In this document: positions 9,713 through 19,096 of the stretch, piece by piece
Numbering within the stretch: position 1 is the stretch's first letter
How the letters are laid out: every line of letters begins with the position of its first letter
Assembly: GCA_026225945.1 (NCBI GenBank)
Contig: JAMJFZ010002569.1
Span: forward strand, 62,001 to 126,000
DNA length: 64,000 bases
Direction of reading: 5' to 3'
Origin: Cricetomys ansorgei
Taxonomy: Eukaryota; Chordata; Mammalia; Rodentia; Nesomyidae
Notes under the pieces: generated by a model
Database searches by the model: none
Told to the model about the DNA's origin: nothing
Seen by the model: only the letters and a program-made list of their open reading frames with translations
Made by a program: the position numbers and the translations under genes

Positions 9713-9800
9713 TAGACCTGGCGGCACGCACCGAGGCAGGAGCATCGTGGGTTCAAGACCAGCCTGAGATAAACAGAAAAACCTTAGCTAAAAAACCAAG
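9713..9800 (+). mobile_element. B1-like SINE, truncated
   Basis: CTAGACCTGGCGGCACGCAC is joined directly to GAGGCAGGAGCATCGTGGGTTCAAG and ends in ACCTTAGCTAAAAAACC. The middle of the 5' half is deleted. Confidence 0.65.
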
Positions 9801-9802
9801 AG

Positions 9803-10085
9803 ACTGTGGGGGGAGCTCAGTTGGTAAAGGGTTCGCTTTGTAAGCACAAGGTCCTGTGCGTGATGCCTCGTCTAGAACCCACTTGAGAAACAAACCCCAG
9901 GCAGAGGCACGCATTGGAAACCCCAGCACTGAAGAGGCAGGACAGGTGGATCCCCGGGGCTCACTGGCCAGCGGCCTGGATTATGTGGTAAGCTCCAGGC
10001 AGTGAGAGACCTTGTTTCAGGAAACAAGGTGATTGGCAACTGAGGAATGACACTGGGGGTTGACCTCTGACATACGAGAGGGAAA
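9803..10085 (+). mobile_element. B4 (ID+B1) SINE
   Basis: ID-like head GGGGGAGCTCAGTTGGTAAAG with CGCTTTGTAAGCACAAGGTC, then a B1-like half (GGAAACCCCAGCACTGAAG, GGTGGATCCCCGGGGCTCAC), GAGAGACCTTGTTTCAGG and the tail GTTGACCTCTGACATAC. Nearly complete. Confidence 0.85.
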
Positions 10086-10269
10086 GGATTGATCTGGCTA
10101 ACATGTCTGGGTCCATAATTGAAAGAGTCAGGGCAGGAAGTCAAGCAGGAAGCTGGAGGCTGAAAGTGAAGCAGAGAACACAGAGGAATGGCTTGCTCAA
10201 TTTGCCTTCTTATACAACCTAGGGCCACCTACCCAGAAGTGGCTCCACCCACAGTGGGCTGGGCCCTCC

Positions 10270-10281
10270 CACATCCGCCTT

Positions 10282-10314
<33 letters not shown>

Positions 10315-10336
10315 CGTCTCTTTCCTCTCTCTCTCT
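10270..10336. repeat. (CT)n tract
   Basis: A CT run directly before the antisense poly(A) end of the B1, probably grown from it. Confidence 0.9.
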
Positions 10337-10487
10337 TCTTTTTTTCAAGACAGAGCTTCTCTGTTGTAACTCTGGCTGTCCTAGAACTCACTCTGTAGAC
10401 CAGGCTGGCCTCGAACTCACAGAGATCCGCCTGCCTCTGCCTCCCGAGTGCTGAAATCAAAGGCATGTGCCACCACCTCCTGGCTAC
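10337..10487 (-). mobile_element. B1 SINE, near full length
   Basis: TTCAAGACAGAGCTTCTCTG, CTAGAACTCACTCTGTAGAC, CAGGCTGGCCTCGAACTCAC, AGAGATCCGCCTGCCTCTGC and GAGTGCTGAAATCAAAGGC give the complete antisense B1. It is among the best preserved in the window. Confidence 0.95.
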
Positions 10488-10612
10488 ATCAATCTTTAAT
10501 AAGGAAAATGTCCACAGATTTGCCCACAGGCCAATCTGCTAAATGCATTTTCTCTATTGAATTTCCTTCTTCCCAGGGTGGCTTGTGTCAAGTTGACAAA
10601 AAATAACCACAG

Positions 10613-10850
10613 CACGCACACACACACATATACACACACATACACACATGCACATACACACACACATACACACACACACACATATACATATGCACATATA
10701 TACACACATACACACACATACACATGCACAGACACACACACATACACATCATACACATACATACACACATGCACACACACACAGAGGAAGAGAGGGAACA
10801 AGGGAAGGAAAGGAGGGAGGGAAGGAGAGAGGGGGGCAGGAGAGCAGGAA
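10613..10850. repeat. (CA)n array then (GGAA)-rich tract
   Basis: CA/TACA units to about 10783, then AGAG/GGAAGG units to about 10850. Long Thr/His-rich open frames are artefacts. Confidence 0.95.
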
Positions 10851-11788
10851 GCCTGGTACCTAAGCCGACTGAGCTCCTCCCTTCTTCCCTTGGCCCAGGA
10901 GACCCCACACGCTCATCCTCGCCCTACTCTCTTCCCTTCTTTTCCTCACCAGCTGCTTTTGGTCCAGCTCAAGCATCCCAGCGTGCTCTGCTACATTTCC
11001 CAGGTGCTCTTGGGACTCGGCTCTTGCTCTTGCTCGTGAGTTCTCCTGGCTCCGTGGTTGGTTTGAGTATGCGAAGAGTCCGTGCGTGCAGAGCAGACGC
11101 TATTGTCCGCCTTGGTCTACATCTTCCAGAAAGCAAGACCAGGGCAGAGAAAATGAACAAGAGAGTTACTCCAGACAGTGCGCTGTGTCCCCGGACGTGC
11201 CGCACTGGGCGCAGGGATGGCGGTCAAGCTGCTCACTTAGGGAATCCCTGGGAAGCTTGCAGGAAGGGCTGATACCCAGACCATCCAGCGGCTCAGGAAA
11301 GGCCGGTGGAGAATCTGTTTCCACAGTCTTATATCATTCCAAGTTAAAAAAAAAGTCACCTAGTGCTTAGCTCTCTTGAATTCTACAGGTCCTACTGGCT
11401 TGCCAAGAAGCCAGATGCCACTCCTGGTCAGTGCCTCCATCCAAGCCAAAGTGGGGGACATGGGGCGGTCATCAGCCACAAGAGAGAGCAAGGCTTCTGT
11501 GGGATCTAAGATGGAAGTGTCCCTGTAGAGCTATCTTCAGACCACAGCAGCTACAGAAAGGTCTCTGTTAACTGTGTGGTGTGGATGGAAGAGAAAGTGA
11601 AGCTGGCTATCGTTCGTGTGCTGATCCTCGCCAAATCTGAGACAGACGGATACACCTGAATCATGACAAATTCATGAGAATGTGAGCTGGCTGGAGGTGG
11701 GGTCTTATCGTTTGGCAGAGGGGCCCTGAGACTCACATTCACCCACCGGTTTATAAACAGCAGTTTAATAAAGCTGGCTCTGCTCTGG
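10851..11788. other. unique sequence, no gene seen
   Basis: No repeat family recognised. Open frames at about 10970-11370 are short, overlap in several frames and have no domain. Confidence 0.5.
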
Positions 11789-11831
11789 GCTCGTGTGTGT
11801 GAATGTGTGTGTGTGTGTGTGTGTGTGTGTG
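11789..11831. repeat. (TG)n microsatellite
   Basis: TG run attached to the tail of the antisense B4 that follows. Confidence 0.95.
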
Positions 11832-12100
11832 CTCGGAGGTCAGAGGTCATCCTCAGTGGCCTCCTCAGTCACTCTGCACTTTGTTTGAGACAAGGTCTCT
11901 CACTGAACCTGGCGATCTCTGAATCGGCTAGACTAACTGGCCAATGAGCCCCAGGGATCCCCTTGTCTCTGCCTCCCCAGTTCTGGGATTTATAACCACT
12001 ATGCCTGGTGGGTATTTATTTATTATTTTTAACCTGGGTCCTTAGGGTGGAACTCATGTTCTGATGCTTGCACGCACATTCCCTCAGCACTCTGGGTGGT
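11832..12100 (-). mobile_element. B4 SINE
   Basis: Antisense order: GGAGGTCAGAGGTCATCCTC, GAGACAAGGTCTCTCACTGA, ACCTGGCGATCTCTGAATCG, GGCCAATGAGCCCCAGGGAT, TCTGCCTCCCCAGTTCTGGG, then a TTTA-rich linker and a decayed ID head (CATGTTCTGATGCTTGCACG). Confidence 0.88.
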
Positions 12101-13060
12101 TTCTGACAGAACAAAAGGTCCCCAAAGTCCTTGTATTTTTGCTAAGAAGGATGCTTTGTCTCAAGAGTTCTTCACGCTTCAGCCAAGAAGCAGCTCTGAG
12201 GAATCCACCATGAGCCACACACAGGGCCTGCAGACATTCCAGAACCCCAGTGTACCCAGAGCTCCAGTCCAGTGTTCACCATAGAGGGGCGGTGACGGCG
12301 AGTACCTAGTAGACTCCATGGCTGCTCAGCTTTTCGGAGAGCCAGGAGGCTGCCCACACCCTTAAACAGGCAAGTGGGGAAGGGACCATGTGGTTTGCAG
12401 TGTCTGGAATCCATCTCTGAGGCTGCCTCCCCCGCCCCTCTGGCTGGTTATCAGCTCCGTGCTGTCTCTTTGCATTACAGTGACAAGAAGCAGCACAAAG
12501 CTGATGACAGGAGGCTGGAGCTGTAATTTGCACTGACAGTCACTGGCTTATCGGCTTATTGCCTGGTAAGCCAAACAGGAGATTTGTCTGATTTTGATCC
12601 AGGGAAGAAAAATGACAACCTTGCTCTACCCCTGCCACTCAACAGGAGGCACCAGCAGGTCCCGGGGCTGAGCTCTGGCTGGTGATGGCTGCTGTGTGAT
12701 GATCTTCAGAGTCGTTTCCTCCGGCCTGGACCTTCCTTTAGCCAACGACCCTAAACCACAGCTTTGGTGGCTGACGGGTGCTCACGTCCATCCCTCGGTG
12801 ACAGCTTTGGTCACAGCTTACCAAAGGGCCCAGAGGACTCTTTTTGAGAATCAAGGCCCTCACCCACCCCAGGAAGTCAGACAGTAGCTAAAACAATCTT
12901 CGGCTCCTCCAACCCTTCTCTTTAATACTCCCAGCTACACAGTCTACACGTCCCAGTGCAAAATGACATGACGTCTTCGTTCCAAAACAGCGAGAGGTTC
13001 AGTGTAAGGCACTACCATGCAAAGCTTTGCCAGTTTGTGCTCGCCCCCTGATCTGACGTG
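12101..13060. other. unique sequence, no gene seen
   Basis: No repeat recognised. The block at about 12440-12600 (GCATTACAGTGACAAGAAGC, GGAGCTGTAATTTGCACTGAC, CTTATCGGCTTATTGCC) looks little decayed and could be conserved noncoding sequence. This cannot be tested here. Confidence 0.45.
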
Positions 13061-13065
13061 GTTTA

Positions 13066-13252
13066 AAATATATTCATTTTAATTATTTTAAAGTGTCGGG
13101 GGGCAGGTGCCCACAGAGGCCAGAGGAGTCAGATTCCCTGAAGTTAGAGTCACAGGTGGTTGTGAGCAGCCTGACGTGGGAACTTGGAGTTGACCTCCAG
13201 TCCCGGGGAAGAGCAGTGCGCGCTTAACCTCTGAGCCATCTCTCCAGCCCCA
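13066..13252 (-). mobile_element. B3/B2-type SINE
   Basis: TATTTTAAAGTGTCGGGGGG, GGAGTCAGATTCCCTGAAG, GTCACAGGTGGTTGTGAGCA and ACCTCTGAGCCATCTCTCCA are the antisense tail, body and head. Confidence 0.9.
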
Positions 13253-13444
13253 CTTGCCGTGTGTTTAACTTGCCACATAGTGTTGAATTAATGAACACAC
13301 CATTTAAATTTCGTCATTGGTCTTTTTTGTTTTCAATGTCACCCTACAGCACTCCTGTGGCGGTACTGACGTCAGGTGTGGGCCCCGACTGGCCCAGTCC
13401 GAGTGAAGTTCATTCCTGTGAGAACAACGGAAGTGCTGCGCAGA

Positions 13445-13573
13445 GCTAGCGTCAGAGTCCCTGAGCTGGAGTTGGAGGCAGCTGTGAGCTGCTGGACACG
13501 GATGCTGGGAACTGACCCTAGTCCTCTGCAGTACAGCAGTGTGCTCGGCAGCAGAGCCGTCCCCAGCCCCCGC
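13445..13573 (-). mobile_element. B3-like SINE, decayed
   Basis: CCCTGAGCTGGAGTTGGAGG, GCAGCTGTGAGCTGCTGGAC, GGGAACTGACCCTAGTCCTC and CAGCAGTGTGCTCGGCAGC keep the antisense B3 order. Confidence 0.7.
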
Positions 13574-13839
13574 ACCGATAGCCTTTGGTACCCCTCTTCC
13601 TGACTTGTGCCCCATCCATCGGTGGACTTCACTGATAGAACACAAGATGGAAGATTAAGTTATTAAGGATTCCACGGTGACAGCAGAGCATCGCAGAGCA
13701 GGGCACTCACAGGTCTGACACACAGGTCCGCGGTGCTGACTCTGCCACAGCTGATACTTAGAGTATTTACAGTGGCCAGGAAGTGGTGGAGGGCTCTGTG
13801 TTGGTCACTGAGTCCCAACAGCCCAGTACACCAGTGAAG

Positions 13840-13975
13840 CCTCCATCCATCAGATATGACACTTGAGGCTCTAGCAGGGCAAACGTCCCACCAGGGTCAC
13901 AGAACAGGCCCCACCCAAGGGCAGACTCAGGCAGCCTGGCCAGAGTCCGTGCCTAACCTCTGACTACCTCCAGCT
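13840..13975 (+). mobile_element. MIR-like relic
   Basis: TGACACTTGAGGCTCTAGCA, CCCACCAGGGTCACAGAACA and GGCAGCCTGGCCAGAGTCCG resemble the MIR core ('tgaggctcagagagg…aaggtcacacagc…'). Weak but in order. Confidence 0.45.
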
Positions 13976-14047
13976 GCTCTGCGTGAGTCAGAGACGACGC
14001 TGGGGCAGCCAGGCTCTTCCTTCTTCCCTGTGCCATGTCAGGCTTAC

Positions 14048-14160
14048 GGGCTTTGGGGTGTCACCCCCTTTGGTGGGAGTCAGGCTGGGAGTCAGCTCAA
14101 CGTGGGGCTTTGGGGTGTCGCCCCCTTCAGTGGGAGTCAGGCTGGGAGTCAGCTCATTGG
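14048..14160 (+). repeat. 57-bp tandem duplication next to a SINE
   Basis: GGGCTTTGGGGTGTC(A/G)CC starts at 14048 and 14105. The last part of each unit (GGCTGGGAGTCAGCTCA) is the 5' head of the SINE that follows. Confidence 0.9.
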
Positions 14161-14345
14161 GCAAAGAACTGGTTGCATAAGCCTGGAAACTTGAGTTTGA
14201 CCCCAGGGGCCACCTCCGTAATCACAGCCCTCCGGTGATGAGGTGGTGCACTAGCCTGGAGCACGAGATGCAGCAACAGTCAGACCCTGCCTCGGTGAGG
14301 TGGGAGCGCGCACCCCAACCCTGCCGCACACACATGAAATCAATC
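14140..14345 (+). mobile_element. B4-type SINE
   Basis: GGAGTCAGCTCATTGGGCAA, GAAACTTGAGTTTGACCCCA, CCTCCGGTGATGAGGTGGTG, GACCCTGCCTCGGTGAGGTG and a tail ending near ACACACATGAAATCAATC follow B4 order. Confidence 0.65.
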
Positions 14346-14539
14346 AATTGAATAAGCAAATGTCTCTTCCTCTCCAGGTCAAGGGCTCAGAGACAACAGT
14401 GAAAAGTCTTGAAGTTGACTGGGTCCAAATAAGAACCCCTCAGGAACCTTCTTCCCACTGCTGCTAGAGAGGGTGGGGGATGGGCGTGGGGTCCCACCCT
14501 CCTGAGTGTGGTTTGATTTTCTTGTCCTTTATTAAACAG

Positions 14540-14639
14540 AACACACACATGCATGCACACACACATACACACCCATACACACGCATATACACATGTATAT
14601 ACACATGCACACACACATGTATGTATGCATATACACACA

Positions 14640-14673
<34 letters not shown>
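14540..14673. repeat. (CA)n array with CATA/CATG variants
   Basis: Imperfect at the left, pure CA at 14645-14673. Confidence 0.96.
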
Positions 14674-14675
<2 letters not shown>

Positions 14676-15824
14676 ACAGCTAAGTCTCCAGGACACACCT
14701 TAAGAACTCAATGTCCCTTAGCCAGCCTAGAATCTCCTCTCTGTTTGTCTGTGTGACTCAGAGCATTCCATGCCCTCTGGCCTGCAGAGACATCACTCAC
14801 CAGGTTCATGCGGTCAAAGGAGAAGCTCTTTCATTCCTGAACACCGCCCGGCCTCTGCCCACGTCAGCAGTGAGGAAGGACAGCTGGATAGAGGGAAATG
14901 ACAGCTCCACATTGGTGCTGTTGCATGCAGAGAAGGAAGCGTGTACAGGGAGGGAGAGCGAGTGGAAGCCGGAGCTCAGAGTGGAAGGGGAAGGGGAGCA
15001 CTTGGCCGCAGGTTCCCAGAGGATCCTGGATGGCCACACTGCCCCGTGGCTTTCCGTAGCCCGTGAGGTCCATTCCCAGTCACCCTTCTCCTGCTGTCGG
15101 CTCCTCTTCATGCACAAGAACACTAGAGTCCCTGCTGGCTCCCGGTTAAGCATCCAAAGAGGCTGTGTCAAGCGAGGACAGTGTCTGCCTGTCCAGCGTG
15201 AGGGTCACAAGACACCCCGGTCACCAGCCCCTAAGAGGACTAACTTATTCAGTGGTGGATGGAGACGACAGTTTGGGTGGGCTGTTAAGTTTTCTCACAA
15301 ACATTTCTGTTTACAGAAAAATTTGAATGCCCATCACTTAGGGTCAAGTGAAGAGTATTACCATAGCTCAAGACGTGAAGACACCCTCGGTAATGTCGCA
15401 CTGCTGACTGAAGGAGACGGGGAGGGACTCCTGTGCGCAGACTGGCTTCACGGTCCCCAGGATGCACTTTGACAACCCAGAGCCCACACCCGCCGATCCC
15501 ACAGCCAGAAACACGCAAGGATTTACGTCATCACAAGCAAGGGCTCACCAGGTGCCTGCCAGTCCTCTTCTCAGTTCTCTCTCTGATGGCTGGTCCTCCT
15601 TTTCCTTCTCAGAAGTGTGTGCTGGTCCCAGGGCTCAGGGCAATAAAAGCTGTCATTCCTCTCAACATTGGGGTCTTTTGTGACAGAGTGGGTTTGTGGT
15701 TCAGACCGAGTCCAACAGACCAGATCTGCCAAAGAGCAGAGGGAAAGAAAGCACTTCACAGTGCCACACCGGTCACTTTGAAAGAAGAGGGCTGACCGGC
15801 CTGAGAGTACGTGGAGCCAAGGGC
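14674..15824. other. unique sequence with a 253-codon open frame of doubtful meaning
   Basis: No repeat recognised. A plus-strand frame at 14711-15472 is open for 253 codons and is not made of simple repeat, but I recognise no domain, and it has no clear splice context, signal peptide or start context. A chance frame in GC-rich DNA is the simplest reading. Confidence 0.35.
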
Positions 15825-16027
15825 TGAGGTGTAGCTCAGTTGGTGGAGAACATGTCTGGCAGCTATGAGGCCCTGGGTTCGATCCCCAGCACTGTATAAA
15901 CCAGCTATGGAGTAATCCCAGTATCACAGAGGGATCGGAGGGAAGAATGGAAGCTCAAGGTCACCCTCAGTTACATCAGAAGGTTGAAGCAAGCCTGGGC
16001 TGCATGAGACCCTGTCTCAGACCAACA
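15825..16027 (+). mobile_element. ID+B1 chimeric SINE
   Basis: Clean ID head GCTGAGGTGTAGCTCAGTTG with CCTGGGTTCGATCCCCAGCA (box B intact). It is followed by a B1-like half (GTAATCCCAGTATCACAGAG, AGCAAGCCTGGGCTGCATGA, GACCCTGTCTCAGACC). Confidence 0.92.
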
Positions 16028-16072
16028 GCAGAAAGAATATTTAATAACAAATCATTATGTCTTTTGCTTGTC

Positions 16073-16121
<49 letters not shown>
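16073..16121. repeat. (TG)n microsatellite
   Basis: Uninterrupted TG run. Confidence 0.97.
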
Positions 16122-16129
<8 letters not shown>

Positions 16130-17234
16130 GAGCACTTTTCTTTCTTTGATCTTAATTTCTGTAAGTATAATTTTTAAGTCTTCAGCAAAGATTCTGATGC
16201 AGCCATGGGGCCCCTTATGTGGGAGACAGAGCTTACGTTGTTGGGGCTGATTTCACCTTTCCTCAGGCTCACAGCAGGGCTGAGGCGGTGCATGCCAAGC
16301 AGCTGGAAGCTGACCTCTGAGCTAGTCTTCACCAGTCACCAATGGGGCAGGCAGTGTCACTTTCCTGTATGGCCACTGAGGACCATTCTTTGCAAGTTGT
16401 TGTGGGTTGCCATGGAAACAGGAGCATCTTCATGTTAAGAATAATTTACTCTGAAATGAAAATGGCTTCTCCCTAAAGGAAAATCAACTTGGAAGCTGTG
16501 TGAGTCATTCCCAGTCGCCCCGCACCCCGCTCCACACCACCCAGCTTTCCTCGCTTGCCTAGAGGTCTTAATTTTGATGATCTATGAGGTGTCAGCCAGA
16601 AGGTCTTGTGCTCTGCCACAAAGCACTATAAAAAGGCAGATGTATGACTGTGTCATCCACAAATACCCTAGAAAGTTGGGTGTTAAGCCAGTGTTAATAA
16701 TAAATGTTTTTTTCTCCAAAGTAGGTTAGGGCAGTGTCACCTTCGCCCCTGGGAACGTTACAGACTAACAAAATGACAGGGGGTTGAGGAGATCTGGCTT
16801 GCCATGGTCATCTGAGTACTGTCAGAAAAGGTGCAGAGTCCACAGCTTATCTGCCTGAGAGCTTTCGTGAAGAGGGTCCGGCCCTCCCTCCCAAACACCT
16901 GGGTTTCGCCTCTACAGAGAGAGCTCCTGGGGCCAGCTTGAAGCCTTAGGAAACGTAGCCGACTCCACTGGTTCAGCGTCCCCACCATCTTGCTCCCAGG
17001 TCTCTGATCTGAAGGCGAGGTCAACATCCTTTGCATCTTGGCCTGCCCGGTCTCTTCAGGCACCCCGATTCTGTCTTCCAGCCACACGAATCTGGTACCC
17101 TGGAGGATAACTCGCAGGTCGGCTCCCATAAGAAGGGCCGGTCGGCTGTGTGCAGAAGATTCTGAGGCCCGGTGGCAGTGAGTCTGACTGTGCCATCTTT
17201 GCTGAATAAAATTCCACGTTGAAATGATCCCCCT
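16122..17234. other. unique sequence, no gene seen
   Basis: No repeat family recognised. A minus-strand frame of 123 codons near 16758-17129 has no recognisable domain. Confidence 0.5.
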
Positions 17235-17235
17235 C

Positions 17236-17572
17236 TTGTGTCACTTCTGTGCGGTGAGATTGATGCTGGCCTACTTACTTCTCTGACGAGACACTACGTG
17301 AGGGAGGAAGGGCGTAGGTCAGCTCACAGTTTGAGGGCTACAGTCCATCGTGATAACAAAAACACAGCAGCAAGAGGCCCGGGCTGGTCGCACCGTGTGG
17401 ACAGGAGGTGGAGAGTAGGCAGGCGTGGGGACCGGCTACAGAAATCTCCATCCCTAGTGACCCAGTCCCTTCAGCAAAAGTGCCACTGCCTTCCCAAACA
17501 GCACCACCAGCTGGGGACAAGTGTCCAGTCGTGAGCCTGTGAGGGCATCTCACGTTCAAACCGTAACAGAGC
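17236..17572 (-). mobile_element. MaLR-like LTR, decayed
   Basis: GAGGGAGGAAGGGCGTAGGTC, AGCTCACAGTTTGAGGGCTA, CCTTCCCAAACAGCACCACC, AGCTGGGGACAAGTGTCCAG and TCTCACGTTCAAACCGTAACA keep the order seen in the better copy at 4692-5006. Confidence 0.65.
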
Positions 17573-17577
17573 CAATG

Positions 17578-17580
<3 letters not shown>

Positions 17581-17617
<37 letters not shown>

Positions 17618-17644
17618 GTGTGTGTGGTGTGTGTGTATGTGTGT

Positions 17645-17682
<38 letters not shown>

Positions 17683-17695
17683 TGTGTGTGTGTGT

Positions 17696-17763
<68 letters not shown>

Positions 17764-17770
17764 TGTGTGT

Positions 17771-17811
<41 letters not shown>

Positions 17812-18306
17812 TGTGTATGTGTGTGTGGTGTGTGTGTGTGTGGTGTGTGTATATGTGTGAGTGTATGTGTGTGTGTGTGGTGTGTGTATATGTGTGTGTG
17901 TGTATGTGTGTGTGTGTATGTGTGTGTGTGTGGTGTGTGTGTATATGTGTGAGTGTATGTGTGTGTGTGGTGTGTGTATATGTGTGTGTGTATATGTGTG
18001 AGTGTATGTGTGTGTGTGTGGTGTGTGTATATGTGTGTGTGTGTATGTGTGTGTGTGTATGTGTGTGTGTGGTGTGTGTATATGTGTGAGTGTATGTGTG
18101 TGTGTGGTGTGTGTATATGTGTGTGTGTATGTGTGTGTGTATATGTGTGTGTGGTGTGTGTATATGTGTGTGTGTGTATGTGTGTATGGTATGTGTGTGT
18201 GTGTGTGTGTGTGTATGTATATGCGTGTGTGTATGTGTATGTGTGTATATATGTGTATGTGTGTGTGTGTGGTGTGTGTGTGTAGTGTGTGTGTGTGTGT
18301 TCAGGT
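17581..18306. repeat. 726-bp (TG)n array with TATG and GGTG interruptions
   Basis: Alternating purine/pyrimidine throughout, except the GGTG interruptions that mark internal units. A GTGAGTGTATG marker occurs near 17859, 17951, 18000 and 18088. Frames of up to 256 codons on both strands are artefacts. Confidence 0.98.
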
Positions 18307-18577
18307 GTGTGCAGTAGCATGTACATGTGGAGGCCAGAGGATAGCCTTGAGTCTCACTCCTAAGGACTTGTTTTTGAGACTGGGTCTTTCAGCTTTCCGA
18401 GTAGTCTGTGGGTGCTGGCCAGTGAGCTCCAGGATCCACCTAACTCCACCTCCCGGTGCTGGGGTTACAAGCAGGTGTCAGAGTGCCTCCCTTTTTATGT
18501 GGGTTCTGGGGATCTAATGGTAGCCCTGGTACTTGTACAGTAAGCACTTTGCCAACTGAGACATCTCCCTAGCCCTG
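18307..18577 (-). mobile_element. B4 SINE
   Basis: Complete antisense order: GGAGGCCAGAGGATAGCCTT, TTTTTGAGACTGGGTCTTTC, TGGCCAGTGAGCTCCAGGAT, CGGTGCTGGGGTTACAAGC, linker TTTTTATGTGGGTTCTGGGG and ID head GTAAGCACTTTGCCAACTGA. The TG array is its expanded tail. Confidence 0.93.
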
Positions 18578-18829
18578 GTTGTTTTCTGTCAGGGAGGTGC
18601 AGAAGGAAAGAGTCAACATAACTTGGAAATGAGCTGTGGTCAAAATCTTCAAATGCCTCCTGCTTCCCCAGAAGCAAGCCCTAAAAGAAGATTCTAGAGA
18701 AAGTAATTTGCTATGAGGCGTTCTTGGGAAACAGCAAAGTAGAGTCAGGGAGATGAGACTAATGTGCTGCAAAAATGCTCTGGCCATAAGCAATTTAAGG
18801 AAAGGAAAGCTTTGTTTGGTTTCTACATC

Positions 18830-19096
18830 CAGGTCACAGTCTGCCCTTGAGGGAATCAGGGCAGGAACCCAAGAGCTCATGGAGGAACACGGCCACTGGC
18901 TCATGCTCAGCTAGCTTTCCTAGTTCAGGACCACCTGCCCAGGGAATGGTGCTGCCCACCATGGACTGGGCCCTCCTCCATAAGTTAGCAAGACAGTGCT
19001 CCACAAATACGCCCACAGGCCAATCTTCAGTTAAAGTACCTTTTTCATAGATGACTCTAGATTGCGTAAGGTTGACAATAAAAACTGACCAGGCAA
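18830..19096 (-). mobile_element. MaLR (MT-like) LTR, partial
   Basis: AATCAGGGCAGGAACCCAAG, CAGGACCACCTGCCCAGGGA, CACCATGGACTGGGCCCTCC, CGCCCACAGGCCAATCTTCA and TAAGGTTGACAATAAAAACT follow the antisense LTR order. The 3' end of the LTR (with its AATAAA) is missing. Confidence 0.85.

Larger units (their letters stand above)
10088..10612 (-). mobile_element. MaLR (MT-like) LTR interrupted by B1
   Basis: Left piece 10088-10269: GTCAGGGCAGGAAGTCAAGC, GAATGGCTTGCTCAATTTGC, AGTGGCTCCACCCACAGTGG. Right piece 10488-10612: AATCTTTAATAAGGAAAATG, CCCACAGGCCAATCTGCTAA, GTGTCAAGTTGACAAAAAAT. The short duplication ACATC flanks the insertion, so the B1 arrived after the LTR. Confidence 0.82.

Noticed and set aside
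15825..15900. tRNA-like sequence with intact box B (GGTTCGATCCC)
   Set aside because: It is the ID head of a SINE, continuous with a B1-like half; there is no complete cloverleaf with acceptor stem.
17556..18326. 256-codon minus-strand frame, His/Thr/Tyr-rich
   Set aside because: It is the translation of a (TG/CA)n array; several frames are open on both strands at once.
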